Assembly: GCA_965246835.1 (NCBI GenBank) | Contig: CBDFFQ010000002.1 | Span: forward strand, 372,001-436,000 | Direction of reading: 5' to 3' | DNA: 64,000 nucleotides | From: JANPPS01 sp965246835 | Lineage (GTDB): Bacteria; Pseudomonadota; Alphaproteobacteria; Acetobacterales; Acetobacteraceae | Shown: positions 50,620 through 59,244 of the stretch, one piece after another | Layout of the letters: the number at the start of each line of letters is the position of its first letter | Position numbering within the stretch: position 1 is the first letter of the stretch | Position numbers and translations under genes: made by a program | The notes under the pieces: generated by a model | Database searches by the model: none | What the model was told of the DNA's origin: nothing | The model's input: only the letters and a program-made list of their open reading frames with translations

Positions 50620-51455
50620 TCAGCGGCCGCACCCGGGTCATCGCCCACATCGGCTACCCGACCGAGGGCTTCAAGGCGCCGCTGATCTACAATCCCTGGT
50701 TCGCGAACCAGAATATCGACGCCGTGGTGGTGCCGCTCGCGGTGCCGAGCCCGGACTACGCGGCGCTGCTCCGTCCGTTATTCGCCGCGCGCAACGTGCA
50801 TGGCGCGCTGATCACCATGCCGCATAAGGTGGTGACGTCCGGCCTGGTGGACGCGATCTCGCCCACCGCCGCGATCGCCGGCGCGTGCAACGCCATCTTG
50901 CGCCGGGAAGACGGGACGCTGCTGGGGGACATGTTCGACGGCGCGGGCTTCGTGCGCGGGATGCAGCGCAAGGGCCAGGCCGCCCGGGGCCAGCGCGCGC
51001 TGGTGGTCGGCAGCGGCGGGGTGGGGTCGGCGATCGCGGCGTCCTTGGCCGGGGCCGGGCTTGCGGGGATTAGCCTCTACGACCGGGACCAGGCGGCGTC
51101 GGTCGCGCTGGCCAGCCGGTTGGCCGTGCACTATCCGGCGCTGCGTATCGAGACCGGCAACCCCGACCCCGCCAGCCATGCCATCGTGGTCAACGCGACG
51201 CCCCTCGGCAGCCAGCCCGGCGATCCCCTGCCGCTCGATCCCGCCCGGCTCGATCCCGGCGCCTTCGTCGGCGAGGTGGTGATGGCAGAGGCGTTCACCC
51301 CATTGCTCCGCGCCGCCCGGGATCGCGGCTGCGGCGTGCAGGTGGGAACGGACATGCTGTTCGAGATGATCCCGGCCTATCTCGAATTCTTCGGTTTCGG
51401 CACTTCCACGCCAGAGGCCCTGCGGGCTGTGGCGGGGTTTCCCGTCAGCCCATGA
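50616..51455 (+). CDS. Shikimate/quinate dehydrogenase-like protein
   Basis: 279 residues from a GTG start overlapping the previous stop. The AroE fold is clear: VVGSGGVGSAIAASLAGAGL is the NAD(P)-binding loop, GALITMPHK carries the catalytic lysine, and HAIVVNATPLGSQPGDPLP follows. The N-terminal substrate segment reads IGYPTEGFKAPLIYN instead of the usual SRSP-type motif, so the substrate may differ from shikimate. A role in quinate or shikimate breakdown fits the operon. Confidence 0.85.
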   Translation: MISGRTRVIAHIGYPTEGFKAPLIYNPWFANQNIDAVVVPLAVPSPDYAALLRPLFAARNVHGALITMPHKVVTSGLVDAISPTAAIAGACNAILRREDGTLLGDMFDGAGFVRGMQRKGQAARGQRALVVGSGGVGSAIAASLAGAGLAGISLYDRDQAASVALASRLAVHYPALRIETGNPDPASHAIVVNATPLGSQPGDPLPLDPARLDPGAFVGEVVMAEAFTPLLRAARDRGCGVQVGTDMLFEMIPAYLEFFGFGTSTPEALRAVAGFPVSP

Positions 51456-51606
51456 GGTCGACCGTCGCGCTGCTGCCGCCATTGGTCAGCAGCAAGGCGA
51501 TGAATGTCACCGCGATCACCAACGTCATGAGAAGGACCGGACCGATTGGGCTGTCGGCCGCGGGCTCCGGCCGCACTTCCTTGCGGAGGTAATGCATGCC
51601 GTCCAT
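51445..51606 (-). CDS. 53-residue single-pass membrane protein
   Basis: Polar N-terminus (MHYLRKEVRPEPAADSP), then one helix from about residue 21 to 40, then a short polar tail. It lies 11 bases after another tiny membrane-protein gene and overlaps the end of the dehydrogenase gene by 11 bases on the opposite strand. No family recognised. Two tandem small membrane proteins suggest a complex subunit pair. Confidence 0.5.
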   Translation of the reverse strand: MDGMHYLRKEVRPEPAADSPIGPVLLMTLVIAVTFIALLLTNGGSSATVDLMG

Positions 51607-51617
51607 GACCGCTCCCC

Positions 51618-51806
51618 TCACCGGAACGCGCCGGCGATGGCGGTGGCGAGCCGGCCGGGGCTCAGCAGCTCGAACGCCAGGATGGCGGCGAGCGAAACCG
51701 AGATCGTGATCATCAGCGCCCGCAGCGGCAGCAGCACGCCGCGATCCAGATCGATCGCGTCCGGCTGGTCGGACGGGGTCTCTGACGTGAGGTTGGAGAT
51801 GTGCAT
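51618..51806 (-). CDS. 62-residue single-pass membrane protein
   Basis: The N-terminal 28 residues are acidic and threonine/serine-rich; a helix follows at about 29-48 (ALMITISVSLAAILAFELLS), then GRLATAIAGAFR. It starts with ATG at 51806, with GGAGGC about 6 bases before it. Transcribed with the 53-residue gene, downstream of the protease gene on the same strand after a 76-base gap. Function unknown. Confidence 0.5.
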   Translation of the reverse strand: MHISNLTSETPSDQPDAIDLDRGVLLPLRALMITISVSLAAILAFELLSPGRLATAIAGAFR

Positions 51807-51882
51807 GGTGCCTCCTATGACGCCGGCGATGTGGCGGCGTCGGAACCATGGCGGCGGGATGGCTGGGCGGCTGTGACCTGCG

Positions 51883-53721
51883 TCACGGTCCGGCGCTGGT
51901 AAGCTCGAGCCGCCGCGCCGCCACCAGCTCACCTGCCCAATACCCCCGCCACTCGACCCGGCATGGCGCGGTGTATGTTTGCGCGATCTCGCTTTTCTTC
52001 CCGCCCGCGATGTCTTGCGACAGGATCGGCCGGCCATCGTGCCACGTGTCGAGCCGGTCGAGGTGGCAGGTCCGCACCAGCACCTCCCGCCGATCGCCGG
52101 ACCCCGGGGCTACGGCAGCCACGAGGGTGCGCCATGGCCGGGCGCGCAGCAGACGGGCGGCATGAGTCAGCAGGTCGGGATCGCCCTCCAGCAGGTCGCG
52201 CCGGGTCAGCTGGTGCGGCTCGTCCCGCAGCACGCCGCGCTCCTCCATTTCGAGGCCTGCATTCGGCCCCACCCGCAAGCTGCGACGTAGCGCCACCCGC
52301 AGTTCCGCCCCCTGAGGCAGCGGCGCCGCCGGCTCGCCAGCCCCGGCCAGGGTCCGCGCCAGCACGCTATGCGGCCACACATTGGCGCCGCCGCCGCCCG
52401 TGCGGTCATGCACGCCCAGCACGGGGCCGATGCCATGATCCTGGAAGCCGCCGGCGAAGATGTCGGTGGCGCTGTAACAGAGCGCGCTGGTGATCAGCAC
52501 GACGGGGCCGTGATAGCGCTGCCCGATCGCGTTGCAGGCGCCGCGGTCCGACAGCGGCAGGGCGGCGGAGAACATGCCGCCGGTATCGAGTGCATGCTCG
52601 AGCGACGCGGCCCAGCCATCCAGGCCGGAGCCCGGCGTGCGGCAGAGATCGAGGGCGGCCTGCGTGGCGCGCAGCTGCAGCGGCGCCGGCTCGATCGGAT
52701 GTGGCGTCAGCATCTGCAGGCAACGCTCCGCCGCCACCACCAGCCCGCCGCCATTGTCGCGGATGTCGAGCACGAGGCCGTGGGGCGGCATCATCGCCAG
52801 CAGGTCCGAGAAGGCCTGCACGAAGGCATCGGCATCGGCGGTGAGGAAGGTCGGGATCCGGAGGTAGCCGAGCACGGTGCCGCCCGCCTGGAACGTGGCG
52901 GCCACGAAGTTGCGGGGAACAGGGCTCGGCAGGGAGGTCCATCCCGGGCGGGGTGGGGCGGAAGGCTCCGGGAACAACATCCGCCGGGCACGCCGCAGCG
53001 CATCGACCTGGATATCGACGCTGGCGCCGCTCCGCTCCGCGCGCCGCGGCAGGTCCAGCACGCGCCAGGGGACGCGCAGGTCGGTCTCCTGCCGATTTGC
53101 GCCGCGCACCAGCATCGTGACCCAGTCCTCGTCCGGGGGTGGGCGCTTGGCGAGCGGTCGCATCGTCAACGCCGCCAATGCCTGCGCGCGGGATGCCGCC
53201 GGGTTGGCCCCGGCCGTGCGGGACGCCGCCCGCTCCAGCGCGCGGGGCATCGGGATGCCGTTCCAGCCCGTGATCTCGTCGCCCGGGGCGGCGCCCTCGA
53301 ACCCCGCGGCCACATGCGTCACGATGACCCGGACCCGCCCGCGCCCGCGAATCTCGCCCAGCCGTAATGGCAGGAACGCCACGCTGTCGGCCAATGACGC
53401 GGGCAGCAGGTAGTTGGTGTGCAGGTCCAGCAGGCCGTCGAACACATCCGCCAGCGCCGTGTGGAACCCGGCATCGCTCGGCATGTCCGGCAGGCGCCGC
53501 CGCAAGGCCCGCAACCGGGCGACGGGGTCGATCCCATGGCTCGCCTGCTTCAGCGGCAGATGCACGTAATAATCGGCGATCATTCCGATGGCGGTGTCGA
53601 CCAGCTGCGTGCGTTCCACCAGGCTCAGGGCGGGAATGCGGCGACGGAAGCCTGCCAGCGCCTCGGCCTCATGCCAGCGAAATAGTGACGTGGGTGGCAG
53701 GGTCGCGACGTTTTGCTGCAT
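51883..53721 (-). CDS. S41-family (tail-specific protease-like) protein
   Basis: 612 residues without a signal peptide. LADVFDGLLDLHTNYLLP is the N-terminal family signature, PGDEITGWNGIPM is a PDZ-like turn, GYLRIPTF and VLDIRDNGGGLV lead into the protease core, and ITSALCYSATDIFAGGF holds the likely serine. The usual lysine is not obvious, so activity is uncertain. Head-to-head with the cyclase-ATPase gene of the peptide-maturation operon, making it a candidate leader peptidase. Confidence 0.78.
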   Translation of the reverse strand: MQQNVATLPPTSLFRWHEAEALAGFRRRIPALSLVERTQLVDTAIGMIADYYVHLPLKQASHGIDPVARLRALRRRLPDMPSDAGFHTALADVFDGLLDLHTNYLLPASLADSVAFLPLRLGEIRGRGRVRVIVTHVAAGFEGAAPGDEITGWNGIPMPRALERAASRTAGANPAASRAQALAALTMRPLAKRPPPDEDWVTMLVRGANRQETDLRVPWRVLDLPRRAERSGASVDIQVDALRRARRMLFPEPSAPPRPGWTSLPSPVPRNFVAATFQAGGTVLGYLRIPTFLTADADAFVQAFSDLLAMMPPHGLVLDIRDNGGGLVVAAERCLQMLTPHPIEPAPLQLRATQAALDLCRTPGSGLDGWAASLEHALDTGGMFSAALPLSDRGACNAIGQRYHGPVVLITSALCYSATDIFAGGFQDHGIGPVLGVHDRTGGGGANVWPHSVLARTLAGAGEPAAPLPQGAELRVALRRSLRVGPNAGLEMEERGVLRDEPHQLTRRDLLEGDPDLLTHAARLLRARPWRTLVAAVAPGSGDRREVLVRTCHLDRLDTWHDGRPILSQDIAGGKKSEIAQTYTAPCRVEWRGYWAGELVAARRLELTSAGP

Positions 53722-53728
53722 GAGCGAC

Positions 53729-53757
53729 TTCTTTCTCGAATTAAGGCAAGCTATAAG
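53729..53757 (+). promoter_or_regulatory. Likely promoter of the cyclase/peptide-maturation operon
   Basis: TTCTTT (53729-53734), a 17-base spacer and TATAAG (53752-53757) in the 67-base gap between the divergent start codons, which is visibly less GC-rich than its surroundings. The predicted transcript would begin near 53764. That supports the GTG at 53789, rather than the ATG at 53720, as the downstream start. Confidence 0.4.
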
Positions 53758-53788
53758 GTCAGCCTTCGCGAATCGAGAGGCCCCGGCC

Positions 53789-56700
53789 GTGCGTTGCCTC
53801 GCATGCGACATCGACCATCCTCCCGACGCACGGTTTTGCGATGCGTGCGGCGGAGCGATGGCGCCGAGCTGCCCGGCCTGCCGCGCGACGGCGCGGGCGG
53901 GGGCGCGGTTCTGCGGCCAGTGCGGCACCGCCCTTGCCTCGCCGGCCCCGGCACCGCGCGCCGCCACGGCCCTGTCAGCCGAGCCCGCAGCCCTTGGCGT
54001 GGGCGAGCGCAAGCACGTGACCATCCTGTTTGCCGATATCCGCGGCTCCACCGCCATGATCCGCGGGCTCGATCCGGAGGAGGCGCTGGCCCGCATCGAC
54101 CCCGTGGTGCGCGCCGCCGCCGAAGCCGTGGGCCGGTTCGGCGGCATCGTGAACGAGGTGCAGGGTGACGGAATCATGGCGCTGTTCGGCGCCCCGCTCG
54201 CCGCCGAGGACCATCCAGTCCGCGCCTGTTTGGCTGCATCGGCGCTGCTGCAGAACCTGCCGGCCGGCATCGAGATGCGGGTCGGCGTGCACTCCGGGGA
54301 GGTCGTGATCCGCCCCTCCGGCCGGGACGCCTCGGACTACGCCGCGATCGGCCCCGCCGTGTATATGGCCAAGCGCCTGGAACAGAGCGCCGACCCCGGC
54401 ACCGCGCGTCTCAGCGAAGAAACCGCGCTCCGCACCCGCGGCTACACCGATCTCCGCCCGCTCGGCCCCGTCACCGCCAAGGGCTGGGACGAGCCGGTGC
54501 CGATGTATGAGCTGCTGTCGGTGACGGACCGGCCGAGCTGGGAGGTGCGGTCAGCCGGGCACCTCTCGCCGTTCGTGGGGCGGGAGGCCGAGGGCGGCGC
54601 GCTCGCGGCAGCATTGGGCCGGGCGTTGCTGGGCCGGGCGCAGGCGGCAGCGGTGATGGCCGATGCCGGCATGGGCAAGTCCCGCCTGGTGCACCATTTC
54701 CTACAGAGCGCCACGGCCCGCGGCATCCGGGTGTTGCGCGCCGCCGCCGCCGCCCATGCGCAGGAGGCGCCGTTCCACATCGCGGCCGAGCTGATGCGCT
54801 CCTGGACCGAGGCGCTGCCCTCCGACGACCGCGCGGCGCTGGAGCGGCGATTGCAACAGGTGATGTGCATCGGCGACGCCCGGGACGTGGATGAGCCCGC
54901 GATCCGCTCCCTGCTGGACCTGCCGCTGGCGGACCCCGACGCCTGGGCCGCGCTCGATGCGTCCGCCCGGCGGCAGCGGCTGCTGGACGCGTCCCGCCGT
55001 GTGCTGCTGCGTGGCGCGCATGAGCGGGCGCGGATCGTGCTGGTGGAGGACCTGCATTGGGTGGATGAACCCAGCCGGGTGCTGCTGGATCAGCTGGTGG
55101 CGACGGCGGGCGCGGCGCGGCTGCTGGTGATCGGCACCGCGCGGCCGGAGGGCCGGCCGGATTGGGCGTCGCGCAGCTACGCGATCGAGCTGCGGCTGGG
55201 CCCGCTCAGTGAAGATCAGTCGGACACGCTGCTGCGCACCCTGGTCGGCGATGGTGCCGAGCTGGCGGGGCTGCGCCGACGGGTGGTGGAGGGCGCCGAG
55301 GGCACACCCTTGTTCCTCGAGGAGATCGCGCGCTCGTTGCAGGAAACCGGCGCCGTCCGCACCCAGCCGAGCCGCGTGATGGCGATCTCACCGGACCAGG
55401 TGAGCATCCCGGCCTCCGTCCAGGCCATCGTCGCGTCCCGCATGGACCGGTTGCCCGCGGGCCCGCGCGCCCTGCTGCTGACGGCGTCGGTGATCGGCAA
55501 GGATATCCGGACGGACGTGTTGCGCCGGGTCAGCCGGCTCGGCGAGGCGGAGCTGCAGGCGGCGTTGCAATCGCTGGAGGCGGCCGAGTTCCTCTATGAA
55601 ACCAGCCCCGGCACCGGCATCGACTACACGTTCAAGCACGCCGTCACCCAGTCCGTTGCCTATGACGCGATCCTGCGGGCGGAGCGGCGGGTGCTGCACG
55701 CCCGGGTGTTCCACGCGCTGCAGGCCGTGGCCGGGGACCGCGTGGATGAGTGGACGGAGCGGCTGTGCGAACACGCCGGGGCCGGGGAGCTCTGGGAGCA
55801 GGCCGTGCATTTCGGCCTGTTTGCGGCCGAACGCGCGCGGGCGCGGTTCGCCTGGCCGGAGGCGGTGCGGTTCTTCGACCTGGCGCTCGCGGGGCTTACG
55901 CATTTGCCGGAAACGCCGGCCAATCTGGAGCGGGGGATCGCGCTGCGGGTGGGCATGCGGGCGGCGCTGGGCGCCACGGGGGAGCTACGGCGCGCTGCGG
56001 CCACGATGGAGGAGGCGAGCGTGCTGGCGTTACGGCTCGAAGACCCGTTGCGGTCGGCGCAGCTCGATGCACTGGCGTCCAACTTCCTCAGCAATCTGGG
56101 CGAGCTCGATCGCGCAGTGGCGTTGACGACCCGCGCCGTCTTGATCTCCTCCAGGTTGCGCCATGCGCCGACGGCCATGGCCGCGACGTTCGGCTTGGGT
56201 CAGGCGCATTGGTATCAAGGGCACTTCGCCGAGGCGATCCGCGTGTTGGAAGAGCGGCTGCCCGATGTGCGGGGGCCCGAGGGCACCGCCTCTGCCGGCA
56301 CGATCGGCACGGCGTCGGTCATGATCCTCGTTTGCCTTGCCAAGTCGCATGCGATGCTCGGCGCCTTCGGCCCGGCGCATGGCTATGCGCAGGAAGCGGA
56401 GGCTCTCGCGGCGTCGACCGGGCAGCCCTACGATCTCTGTTTCGCCAGCGCCGCCCGCGGCCTGGCCCTCATGAGCCATGGCCGGCATGATGAGGCGGTG
56501 CAGGTGATGGAGGCCGGGGCCGCCGTGGCGCGGGACGCGGGAATTATCCTGCAGGTGGTTTCAAGCGCCCGCTACCTGGGTCGCGCCTATGCTGCCGCCG
56601 GGAGGTTCGACGCTGCGCATGCCGTGCTGGAGGAGGCGCTCTCGCATACGCGGGCGATGAAGCTCGTGACCCTCAATACCTGGTGCAGCCTGGCTCTCGC

Positions 56701-57082
56701 CCATGCCCACATCGGCAGCCTCAGCCCGGCGGCCGACGCCGTGGTGGCCGCCGCGCGACAGGCCGCGCACGCCCATGGCTTCCAACCCGTGCAGGCCATC
56801 TGCTACCGGCTCGCGGGCGAGTGCCATGCGATGCGCGGCGAGTGGGCGGAGGCGGCAGAGCAGTTCCAGGCCGGAAGCACGCTGATGCAGCAGCTCGGCA
56901 TGCGGCCCGAACGCATCCTGGCCCTGCGCGGCCTGGCCGCGGCGCTGCTGGCGTCCCGCCAACTGAAACGGTCCAAGGAAGCGCTCCGGGAGGCGGATGC
57001 CGAGTCCGAAACGATCGGGCTTGACCCCGGCCCGGCCCTGGTGCTCAATCCGAAATCGAAACAACGAGCGAGACCAGCATGA
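53789..57082 (+). CDS. Zinc-ribbon / class III nucleotide cyclase / AAA-type ATPase / TPR regulator
   Basis: 1097 residues from a GTG start giving the typical MRCLAC opening. Two zinc ribbons (CLACDIDHPPDARFCDACGG; CPACRATARAGARFCGQCG) come first. A cyclase domain follows at about 70-230, with metal aspartates in ILFADIRGST and VQGDGIMALFG. An AAA-type ATPase has ADAGMGKSRL (about 291) and RIVLVEDLHWVDEPS (about 416); helical TPR-like repeats run from about 600. The catalytic Asn of NLAARL is Tyr (VYMAKRLEQ) and the substrate lysine appears to be Glu, so cyclase activity is uncertain. An ATG at 53720 is possible but abuts the divergent gene. It overlaps the peptide gene by 4 bases. Confidence 0.85.
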   Translation: MRCLACDIDHPPDARFCDACGGAMAPSCPACRATARAGARFCGQCGTALASPAPAPRAATALSAEPAALGVGERKHVTILFADIRGSTAMIRGLDPEEALARIDPVVRAAAEAVGRFGGIVNEVQGDGIMALFGAPLAAEDHPVRACLAASALLQNLPAGIEMRVGVHSGEVVIRPSGRDASDYAAIGPAVYMAKRLEQSADPGTARLSEETALRTRGYTDLRPLGPVTAKGWDEPVPMYELLSVTDRPSWEVRSAGHLSPFVGREAEGGALAAALGRALLGRAQAAAVMADAGMGKSRLVHHFLQSATARGIRVLRAAAAAHAQEAPFHIAAELMRSWTEALPSDDRAALERRLQQVMCIGDARDVDEPAIRSLLDLPLADPDAWAALDASARRQRLLDASRRVLLRGAHERARIVLVEDLHWVDEPSRVLLDQLVATAGAARLLVIGTARPEGRPDWASRSYAIELRLGPLSEDQSDTLLRTLVGDGAELAGLRRRVVEGAEGTPLFLEEIARSLQETGAVRTQPSRVMAISPDQVSIPASVQAIVASRMDRLPAGPRALLLTASVIGKDIRTDVLRRVSRLGEAELQAALQSLEAAEFLYETSPGTGIDYTFKHAVTQSVAYDAILRAERRVLHARVFHALQAVAGDRVDEWTERLCEHAGAGELWEQAVHFGLFAAERARARFAWPEAVRFFDLALAGLTHLPETPANLERGIALRVGMRAALGATGELRRAAATMEEASVLALRLEDPLRSAQLDALASNFLSNLGELDRAVALTTRAVLISSRLRHAPTAMAATFGLGQAHWYQGHFAEAIRVLEERLPDVRGPEGTASAGTIGTASVMILVCLAKSHAMLGAFGPAHGYAQEAEALAASTGQPYDLCFASAARGLALMSHGRHDEAVQVMEAGAAVARDAGIILQVVSSARYLGRAYAAAGRFDAAHAVLEEALSHTRAMKLVTLNTWCSLALAHAHIGSLSPAADAVVAAARQAAHAHGFQPVQAICYRLAGECHAMRGEWAEAAEQFQAGSTLMQQLGMRPERILALRGLAAALLASRQLKRSKEALREADAESETIGLDPGPALVLNPKSKQRARPA

Positions 57083-57327
57083 GCGGTAGCAATCCGGCCA
57101 AAACGGCAACCATGGCCGACCTGCTGAAAATCGTCGAGCAGGCCAGCAAGAGTGAGACTGCCTGGGCCGAACTCAAGACCCAGCCGGAGACGGCCCTCGC
57201 GCGGCATGGCCTGGCACCGACTGCGCAGGCCGTAACGTTCCTACGCGCCGTCGGCTCCGTTCCATACACGCCTGGCGTGGCGCCCACCGGACCGCAAGAT
57301 CCGGACAAGGGAAAGGGTGAAGGCTGA
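57079..57327 (+). CDS. Candidate RiPP precursor peptide
   Basis: 82 residues. Residues 12-58 are a helical leader-like region (MADLLKIVEQASKSETAWAE, then LKTQPETALARHGL) reminiscent of Nif11/LigA-type leaders. Residues 59-82 are a proline-, glycine- and lysine-rich tail (GSVPYTPGVAPTGPQDPDKG and KGEG) with one tyrosine and no cysteine. The ATG overlaps the cyclase-ATPase stop by 4 bases. The radical SAM enzyme gene starts 3 bases after the stop. Size and position argue for a substrate of that enzyme; no known precursor family is recognised. Confidence 0.62.
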   Translation: MSGSNPAKTATMADLLKIVEQASKSETAWAELKTQPETALARHGLAPTAQAVTFLRAVGSVPYTPGVAPTGPQDPDKGKGEG

Positions 57328-57330
57328 TTG

Positions 57331-59241
57331 ATGCCGGCGCCCGTCCACCCAGGCGCCGGGACCGTCCTGCTGGCCTCGATGCCATTCTCGTCGGCACATT
57401 TCCCGAACCTGGCCCTGGGATTGCTGAAACCCTTGGTCGAGGCGACGGGAACCGCCTGTGCCGTGCGATATTTTTCTCTGGACTACATGGAGTATGTCGC
57501 AGGCGAGGGCGGATTGCCGCCGAGCGGCTATGACGAGATCGCTGAGGTCGCGATCTGGCTCGCGCAAGGCGGCGAATGGGCGTTCGCCGCCGCCGCCGAT
57601 CCGCGCTTCGACCCCGATGACCTCACCTGGATCACCGACGTATTGCTGGCCGACAACCCGGCCGCTTGCACCCCCACGCTGATCCACGCCTTCATGGCCG
57701 CCCGCGCCGGCGCCCCGGCCTTCATCGAGCGATGCTATGCCAGCGTCGACTGGGCCGAGATCGCGGTGCTGGGGTTCACCAGCTCCTTCCAGCAGACCAT
57801 GGCCTCGCTCGCCCTCGCGCGCGTGGTCCGCGCACGCCAGCCGCACGTGACGATCGTGATGGGCGGCGCCAATTGCCAGGAGGAGATGGGGCACGCGCTG
57901 ATCGCCGAATATGACTGCCTGGATGCGGTGTGCGTGGGAGAAGGCGAACGCGCGCTGCCGGAGCTGGTGCGGGCCGTGCGGGACGGGCAGCCGCTCGCGG
58001 GCATCCCGGGCATCGCCACGCGTGAGACCGCCGCGCCGCCCGTCGAGCGCTTCCCGGTCGAGGCGCTGCCCTATCCGGATTTCGACGATTTCTTCGCCCA
58101 GCATGCACGCACCGCCGCTGCCCGGCGCTACCTCCCCTCCGTGGTGTTCGAAACCGCCCGGGGCTGCTGGTGGGGCGCCAAGCATCACTGCACCTTCTGC
58201 GGCCTGAACGGCACCAGCATGGCCTATCGCTCGAAATCGCAGGGGCGGGCCTATGACGAGCTGACCTGGCTCGTGGACCGCCATGGCTGCTCGGATGTGG
58301 CCAATGGCGACAACATCCTGGACATGGCGTATTTCCAGGATTTCCTGCCGCGCCTCGCCGCGAGCCGCCACAACCTGCTGATTTTCTACGAAACCAAGGC
58401 CAATCTGAAGCCGGAGCACCTGACCGCGTTGGCCGCAGCCGGTGTCCGAAAAATCCAAGCGGGGATCGAGACGCTGGACACGCGGCTGCTGACGCTGGTG
58501 CGGAAGGGCAGCACCGGCTTGCAGAACGTGCAGACCCTGAAGCTCGCGGCGGAGGCCGGGGTGTTCGTCGAATGGCTGGCGCTCTACGGCCTGCCCGGCG
58601 AGGCGGCGGCCGATTACGACCGAATCGCCGCCATGCTGCCGCTGCTACGCCATCTGCAGCCGCCAGCCGCCTTCATCCCCACGCGCGGCGACCGGTTCAG
58701 CCCCTATTTCAACGAACGCGAAAAGTTCGGGGTGGTGCTGGACCCGCTGCCGGCCTACCGCCACATCTATGCCGGCGATCCCGCCACCCACCCCCGGCTC
58801 GGCTATCATTTCGTCATGCGCTCCCCGGCCCTGGCCGAGGCGCCCCGCTACACCGCCGCCTGCGCCGGCGAGATTTCGGTATGGCGCGCGCACCAGGCTA
58901 CGAGCGCATTGTGGATCGAGAACGGCCGGGTGCATGACCGCCGGCATGGCTGGCCCGCGACGGAGCGCGTGCTCGATCCCGACGAGGCCGCTCTCATGGC
59001 GCTGGCCTGGCAGATCGTGCCCTGGAAGCGCGTGCTGGCCGAGATCGGCGATGGCGCGGCAGCGGCGGCGGAGCGGATGCAGGCGGCCGGCTGGCTGCTT
59101 CGGGAGGGGCAGAGCGTGCTCGCCCTGCCGCTCCGCCAGCCCGGCTTCCGCCGCGCGCCCTCCATCGCCGAGATCCGGTCCCTGATCGGGCTCGAGCTGC
59201 CCGTAGACCTGCCCGTAGACCTGCCGGTGGCCGCGGAATAG
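57331..59241 (+). CDS. B12-binding radical SAM enzyme of the RiPP-maturation type
   Basis: 636 residues. The N-terminus VLLASMPFSSAHFPNLALGL, and later VIVMGGANCQEEMG and VCVGEGERALPEL, form a cobalamin-binding-type domain. The radical SAM cluster motif is in TARGCWWGAKHHCTFCGLNG (cysteines near residues 279, 287 and 290), the pattern of the RiPP maturation radical SAM protein 1 group. A C-terminal domain of about 150 residues may recognise the substrate; it ends in a short LPVD tandem repeat. ATG at 57331 preferred; TTG at 57328 is possible. Confidence 0.87.
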   Translation: MPAPVHPGAGTVLLASMPFSSAHFPNLALGLLKPLVEATGTACAVRYFSLDYMEYVAGEGGLPPSGYDEIAEVAIWLAQGGEWAFAAAADPRFDPDDLTWITDVLLADNPAACTPTLIHAFMAARAGAPAFIERCYASVDWAEIAVLGFTSSFQQTMASLALARVVRARQPHVTIVMGGANCQEEMGHALIAEYDCLDAVCVGEGERALPELVRAVRDGQPLAGIPGIATRETAAPPVERFPVEALPYPDFDDFFAQHARTAAARRYLPSVVFETARGCWWGAKHHCTFCGLNGTSMAYRSKSQGRAYDELTWLVDRHGCSDVANGDNILDMAYFQDFLPRLAASRHNLLIFYETKANLKPEHLTALAAAGVRKIQAGIETLDTRLLTLVRKGSTGLQNVQTLKLAAEAGVFVEWLALYGLPGEAAADYDRIAAMLPLLRHLQPPAAFIPTRGDRFSPYFNEREKFGVVLDPLPAYRHIYAGDPATHPRLGYHFVMRSPALAEAPRYTAACAGEISVWRAHQATSALWIENGRVHDRRHGWPATERVLDPDEAALMALAWQIVPWKRVLAEIGDGAAAAAERMQAAGWLLREGQSVLALPLRQPGFRRAPSIAEIRSLIGLELPVDLPVDLPVAAE

Positions 59242-59244
59242 CGT

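Noticed and set aside
51883..54270. Protease reading frame extended by 183 codons upstream
   Set aside because: The extension runs antisense through the cyclase gene and looks like a shadow (Ala/Arg/Ser-rich); the family-like start is at 53721.
59200..59235. Short LPVD tandem repeat at the end of the radical SAM protein considered as a functional module
   Set aside because: Only two to three copies of a 12-base unit, most likely replication slippage at the gene end.
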